A DNA stretch of 52,949 nt from [Phormidium] sp. LEGE 05292 (GTDB lineage: Bacteria > Cyanobacteriota > Cyanobacteriia > Cyanobacteriales > Aerosakkonemataceae): NCBI RefSeq assembly GCF_015207735.1, contig NZ_JADEWG010000038.1, positions 1 to 52,949 on the forward strand, written 5' to 3'. The position numbers were made by a program, and so were the translations under genes. Positions 27,529 through 35,957 of this stretch are shown in pieces (the first letter of the stretch is position 1; the number at the start of each line of letters is the position of its first letter). The notes beneath the pieces were generated by a model that was not told the DNA's origin, did no database searches, and saw only the letters and a program-made list of their open reading frames with translations.

Positions 27529-28107
27529 TTAGCTTCTGTCACGTACCTTTGCATACATCAATACATCTCTAGGAATTGCTGAAATGTTGGGACGAACTGA
27601 ATAACAGCGTAATCTCCCTTCAAAAACCAAACCACATTTTTCTAGAACTCTTATTGAAGCAGCGTTTTCAGTATCACAAGTTGCCCAAACCCGATAGATG
27701 TTTGGTAGACCGATCGCCCACTCCACTACAACACGCGCCGCTTCTGTTGCATAACCTTGTCCCCAATATTGCTGATGTAGTAGATAACCAAAACCAGCTT
27801 TATGATCTTCTAACCAACAGGCGATCGTACCAATGGGTCGATCGTCAGGTTTGACTGTAAGAACCCAGGAAAAGCTGCCTGATTTCCACTGTTGAGACTG
27901 CTCCTCAAGAAATTTCACAACCTCACTAACATCAGTACGGGGGCAATAATCCATGTAATGAATGACTTTAGGATCGCTGGCGTATTCAAAAATTGCTGCC
28001 GCATCCCAAAGACGAGAGCGGCGTAAAATCAGCCTTTCCGTTATAAATACTTTAGGAGCGTTTAAATCACGGTGAAGCTCACGCATAACATGAAAAGCTC
28101 TTGGCAT
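27529..28107 (-). CDS. GNAT N-acetyltransferase (RimJ/RimL type)
   Basis: A 192-aa acetyltransferase: VFITERLILRRSRLWDAAAI at the start, acetyl-CoA loop QQYWGQGYATEAARVVVEWA and CDTENAASIRVLEKCGLVFEGR near the end, all canonical. The motif GQGYATEA is intact, so it is likely active. ATG 28107 and ATG 28086 are both possible starts. The substrate is probably a protein N-terminus or a small amine and cannot be told from sequence. Confidence 0.85.
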   Translation of the reverse strand: MPRAFHVMRELHRDLNAPKVFITERLILRRSRLWDAAAIFEYASDPKVIHYMDYCPRTDVSEVVKFLEEQSQQWKSGSFSWVLTVKPDDRPIGTIACWLEDHKAGFGYLLHQQYWGQGYATEAARVVVEWAIGLPNIYRVWATCDTENAASIRVLEKCGLVFEGRLRCYSVRPNISAIPRDVLMYAKVRDRS

Positions 28108-28312
28108 TCTTGCTGTGTCTGAAGTTCTTGGATTTCCATTTTACTGATTGTAAAGTCCTAATTCAGCCGTAAATAATTTCTCTACTTTAGAAAGAGTTAT
28201 CAGGATAGGAAAACCAATAGTATTGGCTTACGGAAATGGCTTGCCAAAGGTATTGCTGCTTCATCCTGTAAATAACTCCAATAGTAATATTGACAACAGA
28301 TGGAGAAATCAA

Positions 28313-28984
28313 ATGATTACTGTCCATCACTTAAATAATTCGCGTTCCCAGCGTATCCTTTGGCTACTGGAGGAACTGGGTTTAGAGTATGACATCAAGT
28401 ACTACAAACGTGACCCCAAAACACTGTTAGCCCCCGTATCGTTACAGCAGGTACACCCTTTGGGTAAATCGCCTGTCATCACTGATGGAACGCTGACACT
28501 GGCAGAGTCGGGAGCCATCATTGAATACCTGGTAGAGCAATACGGTGAAGGACGATTGGCACCTTCACCCGGTACACCAGAACGATGGCGCTATACGTAC
28601 TGGTTGCATTATGCCGAAGGTTCAGCGATGCCGCCTTTGCTACTCAAGCTAGTGTTCGATCGCATTGAACAGCAACCGATGCCGTTCTTCGTCAAACCGA
28701 TCGCACACATGATTACAAGCAGCACTAAAGAGACATTCATTAATCCTCAAATTACACAACATTTGAATTATCTCGAATCAGAACTGGGGAAAACTCCCTG
28801 GTTCGCTGGAAAGGAATTTACGGCTGCTGATATTCAGATGAGCTTTCCCATTGAAGCAGCGGTAACGCGGGGTGGATTGAATGCCAGTCGTCCACGATTG
28901 ATGGAATTTTGCGATCGCATCCATTCTCGCCCAGCATACAAACGAGCCTTAGAGCGTGGTGGTGTATATCAACTTGCCAGTTAG
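28313..28984 (+). CDS. Glutathione S-transferase
   Basis: A 223-aa cytosolic GST. The N-terminal thioredoxin-like domain starts MITVHHLNNSRSQRILWLLE, with Ser15 or Asn/Ser nearby the likely glutathione contact, and LGKSPVI plus LAESGAIIEYLVEQY giving the cis-Pro and Glu-Ser glutathione-binding elements. The C-terminal helical domain ends with the N-capping box region FTAADIQMSF. ATG 28313 has GGAGA upstream; a longer frame from 28223 is not part of the fold. Confidence 0.88.
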   Translation: MITVHHLNNSRSQRILWLLEELGLEYDIKYYKRDPKTLLAPVSLQQVHPLGKSPVITDGTLTLAESGAIIEYLVEQYGEGRLAPSPGTPERWRYTYWLHYAEGSAMPPLLLKLVFDRIEQQPMPFFVKPIAHMITSSTKETFINPQITQHLNYLESELGKTPWFAGKEFTAADIQMSFPIEAAVTRGGLNASRPRLMEFCDRIHSRPAYKRALERGGVYQLAS

Positions 28985-29010
28985 TTGGATGATTGATTTT
29001 GGAAGTTCCA

Positions 29011-29496
29011 ATGGAGATACAGATTGAACCTTACGAAGCTAAACAACTAGATACAATTATTCGTCTTTCCCTTCGAGCTTGGACTCCGGTTTTTGAGTCG
29101 ATTCAGAACGTGATGGATCTTGATGTTTACCGGGAACTCTATCCCAATGATTGGCGTGTGAGCCAGCAAAAGGCGGTTGAAGCAGTCTGTACTGCTGAAG
29201 ATAGCAATGTATGGGTGGCGCTGGATGCTGGCTCAATCACAGGTTTTGTTGCTGTGAAACTCGATGCAGAGATTCGCATGGGTGAAATCTATATGGTTGC
29301 GGTCGATCCAGATTTTCAAGGTCGTGGTATTGGCAGCGCTCTGACGCAATTCGCCCTTGATTGGATGAAAGAGGCCCGAATGTCGATTGCAATGGTCGAA
29401 ACTGGCGGCGATCCAGGTCATGCTCCCGCCCGTCGCACTTATGAAAAACTCGGTTTTAGACTATTGCCGATCGCCCGATACTTCAAGAAGCTCTAG
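29011..29496 (+). CDS. GNAT N-acetyltransferase
   Basis: A 161-aa acetyltransferase with the CoA motif VAVDPDFQGRGIGSALTQFA and a C-terminal ARRTYEKLGFRLLPIARYFK. ATG 29011 has GGAAG 6 bp upstream, 26 bp after the GST stop, so the two are probably one transcript. The family suggests detoxifying acetylation of a small molecule. Confidence 0.82.
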   Translation: MEIQIEPYEAKQLDTIIRLSLRAWTPVFESIQNVMDLDVYRELYPNDWRVSQQKAVEAVCTAEDSNVWVALDAGSITGFVAVKLDAEIRMGEIYMVAVDPDFQGRGIGSALTQFALDWMKEARMSIAMVETGGDPGHAPARRTYEKLGFRLLPIARYFKKL

Positions 29497-29520
29497 CCTA
29501 GATTATTCACCGCTACGCGG

Positions 29521-29556
29521 AGTTTTGAGTTTTGAGTTCTTAGTTTTGAGTTGAGA
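29521..29556. repeat. Short TTTTGAGT tandem-like repeats
   Basis: AGTTTTGAG occurs twice with TTTTGAG in between, within 36 bp in the 238-bp gap before the exporter gene. Such degenerate short repeats are common between cyanobacterial genes. No gene is seen in this gap. Confidence 0.5.
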
Positions 29557-29734
29557 TGAATAACTCCGCAATTGGTCTCTACGCCTTGGGCTTAAGCCCG
29601 AAAAAAGAAAAATATCTAATTGGAGAAACGTCGAACAATTGAGTGCGTCCTTATTTCAATCCTCTGTCTTAAGGCTCTTGTTAACTCAAAACTTTTGAAG
29701 AGACATTTCAAAAAGGCAGGAAACAGGCTAACCC

Positions 29735-30607
29735 ATGAAGAAACTCACAGTTGGTATACCAGTCCCACCAACCGGACTGGTGCTATTCTCTATTGGCTCC
29801 GCTCAACTGGGATCGGCGATCGCTAAGTCCCTTTTAGCCCAAAGCAGTCCGGCAGGCATTGTCCTTTTGCGAGTGGGATTTGCCGCGCTCGTGCTGTTTG
29901 GTCTATGGCGACCGCGTTTAAGCCATCGTATCTACGCCATTCGTTGGCTGCTGGTTGCCTTCGGATGCGCTCTAGCAGTAATGAATCTCTCGTTTTATTA
30001 TGCGATCGAGCGGATTCCGCTTGGGATAGCTGTGGCGCTTGAGTTTATGGGACCTCTGGGTGTCGCACTTGCCCACTCGCGACGATGGCTCGACGGGCTG
30101 TGGGTGCTATTAGCAGGTACTGGCATCCTCTTGCTAACGCCCTTTGTAGGGGTGACGCTCGATCTAATAGGTATTGGACTGGCGCTGGTAGCTGGCACCT
30201 GTTGGGCTGCCTACATTCTGCTTTCAGCACGCATCGGGCAGGCGTTGGAGGGTGGTGAAGGGTTAGCCTGGGCAATGGCGATCGCTGCCCTACTTCTGTT
30301 ACCCCTTGGCGTGTTTACAGAGGGCGCAGCCTTGCTCCAACCACATTTAATGCTGACGGGTTTTGGCGTGGCGCTGCTTTCCTCTGCCATTCCCTATTCG
30401 CTTGAATTAGCAGCCTTACGCGGACTCTCTGTGCAGGTCTTTGGCATTCTGCTGAGTCTAGAACCCGTAGCGGCAGCCCTGGCAGCGTTATTGATTCTTA
30501 ACGAAGAGCTTTCACCACAGGCGATCGTGGCTATCCTGGCGATCGCTCTGGCAGCGGCAGGCTCATCTTATTTTGCGCCCCGTCAACCCCATCCAATCGA
30601 TCCTTAA
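29735..30607 (+). CDS. EamA/DMT-family exporter, RhtA-like
   Basis: A 290-aa inner-membrane protein with ten predicted helices in two EamA halves (the second starts near residue 145, GIGLALVAGTCWAAYILLSA). GGLRGLS-type text is replaced by ELAALRGLSVQVFGILLSLE, which resembles the RhtA (threonine/homoserine exporter) branch. It is convergent with an Lrp/AsnC regulator only 6 bp away; Lrp-family control of amino-acid exporters is well known, so an amino-acid efflux role is plausible. Confidence 0.8.
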   Translation: MKKLTVGIPVPPTGLVLFSIGSAQLGSAIAKSLLAQSSPAGIVLLRVGFAALVLFGLWRPRLSHRIYAIRWLLVAFGCALAVMNLSFYYAIERIPLGIAVALEFMGPLGVALAHSRRWLDGLWVLLAGTGILLLTPFVGVTLDLIGIGLALVAGTCWAAYILLSARIGQALEGGEGLAWAMAIAALLLLPLGVFTEGAALLQPHLMLTGFGVALLSSAIPYSLELAALRGLSVQVFGILLSLEPVAAALAALLILNEELSPQAIVAILAIALAAAGSSYFAPRQPHPIDP

Positions 30608-30613
30608 GATTTG

Positions 30614-31069
30614 TCAGAATTGTTTTTGAATTGCTTTGTCAGCCACAACTGTAGATAAAACAATGGAAACTTCGACCGCTCCCAGTTGCAAAAATCGCTC
30701 CATCATCGCTTCCAGGTGCTGCATGGAAGGGAGAACTGCTTTCAAAATGTAATATTCGTTGCCTACAACGCGATGTGCCTCAATCACTTCAGGCAGAGCG
30801 ATCGCCAATTCTCGCAATCGTTGACAGTGTTCAATCTGCACCCGCAACTTAAAAAATGCTGTTATGGGTAAACCTATTTTCTCTCGATTGACTTTAATCT
30901 TGTAGCCTTCAATGATGCCTTCATCCTCTAGTTTTCGGACTCGTTCTGCGATCGCGGTTCCCGTTAACCCAATCCGCTGACCCAGTTCCTTAAACGAAAT
31001 CCTTGCCTCTGTTTGCAAGATAGAAAGAATTTGCCAGTCTACTTCATCCAGATTTGCTACGGCTCCCAT
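30614..31069 (-). CDS. Lrp/AsnC-family transcriptional regulator
   Basis: A 151-aa regulator with N-terminal HTH (LDEVDWQILSILQTEARISF, then LGQRIGLTGTAIAERVRKLE) and a C-terminal RAM/AsnC ligand domain (about residues 65-145). It converges on the RhtA-like exporter gene. The residue pattern and size are standard. The ligand is probably an amino acid. Confidence 0.9.
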   Translation of the reverse strand: MGAVANLDEVDWQILSILQTEARISFKELGQRIGLTGTAIAERVRKLEDEGIIEGYKIKVNREKIGLPITAFFKLRVQIEHCQRLRELAIALPEVIEAHRVVGNEYYILKAVLPSMQHLEAMMERFLQLGAVEVSIVLSTVVADKAIQKQF

Positions 31070-31280
31070 ACTGACCTCTCAAACTACTCTACTTACTGCT
31101 ATTCTATTCATTCAAGCACTTTACAGGAAGTACTTTACTTTATCAGGTTAAATTGCTTTTATTTTTTGAATAGTTAAACAAAAAAGCTAAAATACTTGAT
31201 ATTTTGTCTGTAATTTTTAGGAAATTTTGTTTAGGCTAGAAGAATCAATCCTGCTACAGCAAGGTTCAAGAGATCGGACA

Positions 31281-32071
31281 ATGGAACTGGGACTAAGTGA
31301 TAAAGTTGTGTTGGTGACAGGTGCCAGCAAAGGCTTAGGAGCCGCGATCGCTCTGGCATTTGGTGAAGAAAAGAGTAAGCTTGTTTTGGTCGCACGTACC
31401 CAAAGCGAACTGGAGCAAGTTGCAGCGGATGCAACAGAGAAAGGTGCGGCAGAGGTTTTGGCGATCGCAAAACTGATGAAATTGAACGAGTTGTTTCTCA
31501 GGCAATTCAGCAATTTGGCACAATCCATGTGTTAGTCAATAATGCTGGCATTTTAGGCAGCATTTCATCCTTTGAAGACCTCACCGATGATGAATGGTTA
31601 CAAGTCTTCAACCTTAATCTTTTTTCTGTCGTAAAACTGACTCGTGCAATTGTACCCTACATGACCCAACAGAAATGGGGACGGGTGATCAATTTGTCAT
31701 CTGAAAGTGGGTTGCAGCCTGATGCTGTAATGCCTCATTACAGCGCTACCAAGGCAGCACTTCTAAACCTGACAAAAAGCTTGTCTAAAGCCTATGGGCA
31801 ACACGGGGTTTTGGTGAATAGTGTCTCCCCCGCCTTTATCAAAACACCAATGGTAGAAGCAATGCTGGCTCAAATTGCCCAAGAAAAAGAATTCACCGTT
31901 GAAGAGGCTGAGACCTATTTCTTAAAAGAGAACCGACCTCATATCGAATTAAGACGAGGCGGAACTTCTCGTGAAGTTGCCGCAGCCGTTGTATTCCTCG
32001 CATCCGAAGCCGCCTCATTTATCGTAGGTACGAATTTACGGGTTGATGGAGGTTCTGTTGCAAGTATCTAG
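31281..32071 (+). pseudogene. Short-chain dehydrogenase/reductase with frameshift deletion
   Basis: From ATG 31281 the frame encodes a cofactor site VLVTGASKGLGAAIALAFGE and runs to EVLAIAK; at about 31465-31475 it leaves the SDR frame. The next frame continues TDEIERVVSQAIQQFGTIHV and LVNNAG to the catalytic S/YxxxK (HYSATKAALLNLTK) and the stop at 32071. A few codons (the usual TDV segment) seem to be missing next to a GCGATCGC site, so this is a small out-of-frame deletion. The downstream ATG 31529 could give only a product lacking the cofactor site. Confidence 0.8.
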
Positions 32072-32077
32072 ACTTTG

Positions 32078-32120
32078 CTCTTAGTCATTAGTCACTGGTC
32101 ATTCTACAAGTGACTAATCA
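32078..32120. repeat. Heptamer-type repeats (TTAGTCA/GGTCATT)
   Basis: TTAGTCATTAGTCACTGGTC and a reverse GTGACTAATC follow within 43 bp between two SDR genes. Short tandem heptamers of this kind are typical of filamentous cyanobacteria. Confidence 0.4.
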
Positions 32121-32165
32121 AACATTTCTTCCATCGATCAACTGACAAACAACGGGAGAATGATT

Positions 32166-33032
32166 ATGACAACACAACAACCTCGTGTATGGTTTATTAC
32201 AGGTTGTTCAACAGGATTTGGACGTGCTTTAACCCAAGCCGTGTTAGAGCGTGGTGAAATTGTGATTGCAACGGCTCGGCAACCTGATAAGCTAAATGAT
32301 TTGATAGAACAATATAGAGATCGCATCCTGTCTTTGTCTCTAGATGTTACCCAATCCGCTGATATTCAAATGGCTGTGAATCAAACTATTGCTACCTTTG
32401 GACGGATTGATGTGCTGGTAAATAATGCTGGATACGGTGTATTTGGAGCCGTAGAAGAAGTGAGCGATACCGATGTGCGGCGACAGTTTGAAACGAATGT
32501 ATATGGCGCATTGGGTGTGACTCGTGCTGTTCTACCTCATCTGCGTCGTCAACGTTCAGGACATATTCTCAACATCTCCTCCAGTGGTGGCTTCATTGGC
32601 TTTGCAGGGGCAGGCATTTACTGTGCTTCAAAATTTGCTTTGGAGGGTTGGTCAGAAGCTTTAGCAAAGGAAGTTGCACCGCTGGGCATCCACGTTACTA
32701 TTGTTGAACCTGGTGCATTTCGCACAGCCTTCAATGGCAAGTTGGTTTCTCCAACTCAAGCGATCGATGATTATGCTGCAACCAGCGGACAAATGCTGCA
32801 ATGGCTCCAACAGATGAACGGGCAACAACCTGGCGATCCTCACAAGGCAGCCCTTGCCATGATTCAAGTGGTGAATCATTCCCATCCTCCATTACGGTTA
32901 GTACTGGGAGCAGATACCCTGGATGCAGTTCATGGCAAAATGGAGGCTTTCGAGGCAGATTTGGCGGCTTGGAGGGATATATCAATTAACACTGCGTTTG
33001 AAGGTGCAGCAGTCAGTGCGATCGGAGGCTAA
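32166..33032 (+). CDS. SDR-family oxidoreductase
   Basis: A 288-aa classical SDR: cofactor motif ITGCSTGFGRAL (TGxxxGxG), NNAGYG, catalytic Ser in ISSSGGFIG and YCASKFALEG (YxxxK). The text DVRRQFETNVYGALGVTRAV fits the atypical 'AR/keto' branch common in bacteria. GGGAGA is 6 bp before ATG 32166, which I prefer to ATG 32160. It ends at a hairpin shared with the convergent azoreductase gene. Confidence 0.85.
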   Translation: MTTQQPRVWFITGCSTGFGRALTQAVLERGEIVIATARQPDKLNDLIEQYRDRILSLSLDVTQSADIQMAVNQTIATFGRIDVLVNNAGYGVFGAVEEVSDTDVRRQFETNVYGALGVTRAVLPHLRRQRSGHILNISSSGGFIGFAGAGIYCASKFALEGWSEALAKEVAPLGIHVTIVEPGAFRTAFNGKLVSPTQAIDDYAATSGQMLQWLQQMNGQQPGDPHKAALAMIQVVNHSHPPLRLVLGADTLDAVHGKMEAFEADLAAWRDISINTAFEGAAVSAIGG

Positions 33033-33048
33033 ACCATCCAAGACAGAA

Positions 33049-33074
33049 ACCCTGGTGAGACGGCTCATCAGGGT
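33049..33074. terminator. Bidirectional hairpin between SDR and azoreductase
   Basis: ACCCTGGTGAG (33049-33059) pairs with CTCATCAGGGT (33064-33074), 10 of 11 positions, loop ACGG, between two convergent stop codons. Confidence 0.55.
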
Positions 33075-33090
33075 ATAAATGACAGAGTTC

Positions 33091-33705
33091 TTACCAAGTG
33101 GCAGCAAGAGTTTGAATCGTAGATTTGGCAGCAGCAATTTCCCGATCGCGCAGTTCAATATTGAGTCCGTTGGCATTAATTGTCTCAATGTCAGTGATAC
33201 CAATAAAGCCAAAAACGGTCTTGAGATAGGGTTCTTGAAAGTTCACTGCATCGTATGCAGAGCCAGGACGAAAATCGCTGCCTCTTGCCTGAACCAAAAG
33301 CATTTTGCGATCGGTTACTAAACCTTGAAATCCATTCTGGGTGACGGCAAAGGTTCGTCTGGGGCGCACAATATAGTCAATGTAAGACTTGAGAACAGCC
33401 GGGATACTAAAGTTGTACATGGGTGCAGACAATACATAGCGATCGGCTGCCAAAAACTCATCAACTAATTGGTCAGAAAGAGCGATCGCATTTTCCAGTT
33501 CAGGCGTATAGTCATCCTCCGGGGTAAACTTTGCTCTCACCCAGGTTTCGTCAATATAAGGAACAGGGTTGAGTGCCAGATCCCGATACGTCACAGTTGC
33601 TTCTGGATGATGCTGTTTCCATTGCTCTAAAAATTCTCTTGCCAGAGAGCGGGAATGTGAGCGTTCAAGGCGTGGGCTTGTGTCGATATGCAATATGTGA
33701 GTCAT
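33091..33705 (-). CDS. azoR: FMN-dependent NADH-azoreductase (copy 1)
   Basis: A 204-aa flavodoxin-fold quinone/azo reductase. HIDTSPRLERSHSRSLAREF binds the FMN phosphate and APMYNFSIPAVLKSYIDYIV is the family's second FMN segment; TVFGFIGI is near the C end. It reduces quinones and azo bonds with NADH. It follows the DMT exporter gene on the same strand with a 23-bp gap, so both may respond to the divergent MarR regulator. A second azoreductase is at 41751-42383. Confidence 0.9.
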   Translation of the reverse strand: MTHILHIDTSPRLERSHSRSLAREFLEQWKQHHPEATVTYRDLALNPVPYIDETWVRAKFTPEDDYTPELENAIALSDQLVDEFLAADRYVLSAPMYNFSIPAVLKSYIDYIVRPRRTFAVTQNGFQGLVTDRKMLLVQARGSDFRPGSAYDAVNFQEPYLKTVFGFIGITDIETINANGLNIELRDREIAAAKSTIQTLAATW

Positions 33706-33728
33706 AGGAAACCTTCACAAGATTTTAT

Positions 33729-34655
33729 CTAATTCAGGGATTTATGTTGAAAAAGTCGAGTTCCTTGCAGTTGCAGGGTTGTAACGGCAACGATAATGAG
33801 AACGCCACCGATGATTTGCAACGGCGTTAACGTTTGTCCAAACCAGAGCCATGCCAGTATTGCCGCAACCAAAGGTTCTAAGGTGGCAACGATCGCAACT
33901 CGCTCGGCAGGAACTCGTTGCATACTCCACAAAAACAGCAGGTAGGGCCACAAATTTCCGACGATTCCCACGATTAATACGTTTGAGAAGTGTTCAGCAG
34001 TTAACAGGGTGGTGGGTAATCCTTGCGTAAACTGGTATGCCAACCAGAACAAGCTGGCGATCGCATAAGTTTTTAGCAGAATTTCAATGGATTCATTTGT
34101 TCCTGCCAATTGCTCACTTAAGATAATGTAGGCAGCAAAACAGAGTGCAGTGGTTAAACCAATTCCAATGCCAAACCAATTAACCTGCTCCAGGCTGCTT
34201 TCCAGGAGTTTTGAGACCAGGATAACTCCCAGCATCGACAATGCCAGGGCACCCAGAACCGATCGGGATAGAGGGCGACGAGTTGCTAATGCCGTCCACA
34301 AAACCACCAGCATGGGAGCCGTAAAGAGTAGAACGATCGCGATCGCAACGGGTAATTGTTGAATCGCAACGTAATCTGCGGCAACGAGAAAGACCATAAC
34401 CAGCCCTAGTGCAAACTGTTTTAGGCTCATGGGTTTAACCTGTCCACGTCCGCAAAAACTATGGAGAATTGCTAAACCAAAAGTTGCAATCATTGCACTG
34501 GCTCCTGCTAATTCCAACGGCTCAATACCAGCCCTAAACAAATCGAAGGCAACGTTAGCAGCGATCGCCCAACACAGAACCGTCAGGAGAATGGCAATGA
34601 GTCCTAGTAAATTATGGGAAAAGCTTATTGACTTGACAGGAGGAATGTCTAGCAT
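33729..34655 (-). CDS. EamA/DMT-family transporter
   Basis: A 308-aa membrane protein with ten hydrophobic helices in two EamA repeats (first from HNLLGLIAILLTVLCWAIAA, second near FGIGIGLTTALCFAAYIILS). ATG 34655 has GGAGG 10 bp upstream; the longer frame to 34727 lacks a ribosome-binding site. It is divergent from a MarR regulator and followed by an azoreductase gene, a common layout for a MarR-controlled detoxification unit. Confidence 0.82.
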   Translation of the reverse strand: MLDIPPVKSISFSHNLLGLIAILLTVLCWAIAANVAFDLFRAGIEPLELAGASAMIATFGLAILHSFCGRGQVKPMSLKQFALGLVMVFLVAADYVAIQQLPVAIAIVLLFTAPMLVVLWTALATRRPLSRSVLGALALSMLGVILVSKLLESSLEQVNWFGIGIGLTTALCFAAYIILSEQLAGTNESIEILLKTYAIASLFWLAYQFTQGLPTTLLTAEHFSNVLIVGIVGNLWPYLLFLWSMQRVPAERVAIVATLEPLVAAILAWLWFGQTLTPLQIIGGVLIIVAVTTLQLQGTRLFQHKSLN

Positions 34656-34754
34656 GATGATGCCTCCAGGAAGTGGACGAAGGTAGGAGAGCGGAAACGA
34701 TTCAACAATCGCCCCACTACTAATCAAGGGGTATCGGACTGATTTTAAAACACA

Positions 34755-34789
34755 GTAGTTACAGTTGGTATAATTACATTTGTAACTAC
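34755..34789. promoter_or_regulatory. Probable MarR operator between divergent marR and exporter genes
   Basis: TTACATTTGTAA (34774-34785) is a palindrome with 5-bp arms, and the outer GTAGTTACA (34755-34763) and TGTAACTAC (34781-34789) form 9-bp inverted arms. A further AT-rich near-palindrome around CAATTG follows before the marR start. Typical size and place for MarR autoregulation; not tested. Confidence 0.5.
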
Positions 34790-34855
34790 TTTAAGATATA
34801 GCACTAATTAATTACAATTGCAATTATTACAATAAGAATTAATAGTGGAGATCGG

Positions 34856-35308
34856 ATGACTCAGCTTGATTCGGCTCAAAACTCCCTCTGGAAAATCTTT
34901 CTGATGGCGCATACTCGTCTGGTTAACCGAGTAGAGCAAGACTTTAAGCAGGCGGGATTGCCCCCATTCGAGTGGTATGATGTGCTGATAGCATTAAAAC
35001 AAGCTCCTGACCAACAAATGCGGTTAAGTGAATTGGCACAGGAGCTACTAGTGAACCGCACCAATGTTACCCGCCTTGCCGATCGCCTGGAGAACGCGGG
35101 GTTGATTCAACGAAAAGTGTGCAAAGACGATCGACGAGGTGCGTTTGCCGTTTTGACGAAAGCGGGACTAGAGATGCAGCAGAAAATGTGGACGGTCTAT
35201 TCTCAGAGCATCGCTCAATACTTTAGCCGTCACTTAACCCAGAAAGATACTGTTGTTTTTACGAAAGCTTTGACCTCAATGCTGACGGCATTGGATGAGC
35301 AATCCTAA
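34856..35308 (+). CDS. MarR-family transcriptional regulator
   Basis: A 150-aa winged-helix regulator: LSELAQELLVNRTNVTRLAD is the recognition HTH and LENAGLIQRKVCKDDRRGAF the wing with the conserved DxR. Divergent from the exporter-azoreductase pair, which it most likely represses. Ligand unknown. Confidence 0.9.
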   Translation: MTQLDSAQNSLWKIFLMAHTRLVNRVEQDFKQAGLPPFEWYDVLIALKQAPDQQMRLSELAQELLVNRTNVTRLADRLENAGLIQRKVCKDDRRGAFAVLTKAGLEMQQKMWTVYSQSIAQYFSRHLTQKDTVVFTKALTSMLTALDEQS

Positions 35309-35324
35309 AGCTTACCTTGCCCGA

Positions 35325-35345
35325 TGTTGGGCGTGTGGTTGCCCA
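35325..35345 (+). pseudogene. Possible 21-bp remnant of the SDR gene next to nucleotidyltransferase copy 1
   Basis: TGTTGGGCGTGTGGTTGCCC matches 44241-44261 inside the SDR gene (19/21). Immediately after it comes sequence shared with the 3' flank of the second nucleotidyltransferase copy (GATGAAATTACCAAT against 44431 onward). This suggests the segment SDR-nucleotidyltransferase was once present here and the SDR was deleted. Short, so not certain. Confidence 0.4.
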
Positions 35346-35368
35346 GATGAAATTACCAATATTGTCAT

Positions 35369-35902
35369 TCAACTGGTGTGTTGTCGTTTGAATTGTTCAT
35401 GTAAGTGTTGTGTTGCACTATCACCAAACGACTCTTTAGCGAGAGCAAAACTTAAAAAGTCTTTTGGTCGCCATTGATTTTGTGGAACCTCTGCCATGTA
35501 GTAAAAATAATCCCAAAGGATAGCTTCCCAACTTGTGCAACGAAGTAATTTATCACCAAGAATACCTGTAGGTTTTAATGGACAGCTTCCTGGAGGTAAG
35601 CTTTCTAACTCATAATTTTCTCCCATCCGAATACAGGGTTCACAATCCAAGAGAATACCACGTATATCGGCTAGAAAACCATAATTCGTTTGTTCAGTAA
35701 TCACGCCGTTAAGAGAGTATAACAATGCCAGAAAATCTGTAGTGCGATCGCCTGGATAGGCAATATCAATATCCTCATGCTCACGGGTAATTCGATTCAA
35801 TTTAGCATCGATCGCCCAACCGCCCTGCAACCACAGAGGCATATTTATCTTATCTGCTTCTCCAAATAACTGATGGATCAACTCAATGTGAAGATCGTTC
35901 AT
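35369..35902 (-). CDS. Aminoglycoside 2''-nucleotidyltransferase-like protein, copy 1
   Basis: A 177-aa nucleotidyltransferase of the ANT(2'')/AadB-like type: GGWAIDAKLNRITREHEDID contains the GG and the DxD (EDID) metal site; CTSWEAILWDYFYYM is a conserved aromatic core. It would transfer a nucleotide to a hydroxyl group; resistance function is inferred from family only. About 80% identical to copy 2 at 44448-44984. The shared identity continues past the stop codon, so this is a segmental duplication. Convergent with marR. Confidence 0.8.
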   Translation of the reverse strand: MNDLHIELIHQLFGEADKINMPLWLQGGWAIDAKLNRITREHEDIDIAYPGDRTTDFLALLYSLNGVITEQTNYGFLADIRGILLDCEPCIRMGENYELESLPPGSCPLKPTGILGDKLLRCTSWEAILWDYFYYMAEVPQNQWRPKDFLSFALAKESFGDSATQHLHEQFKRQHTS

Positions 35903-35957
35903 AAAAAAGCCATTCCGATATATTTAAAGCTTTCCTCGAAATTAGGCAACACAAAGC

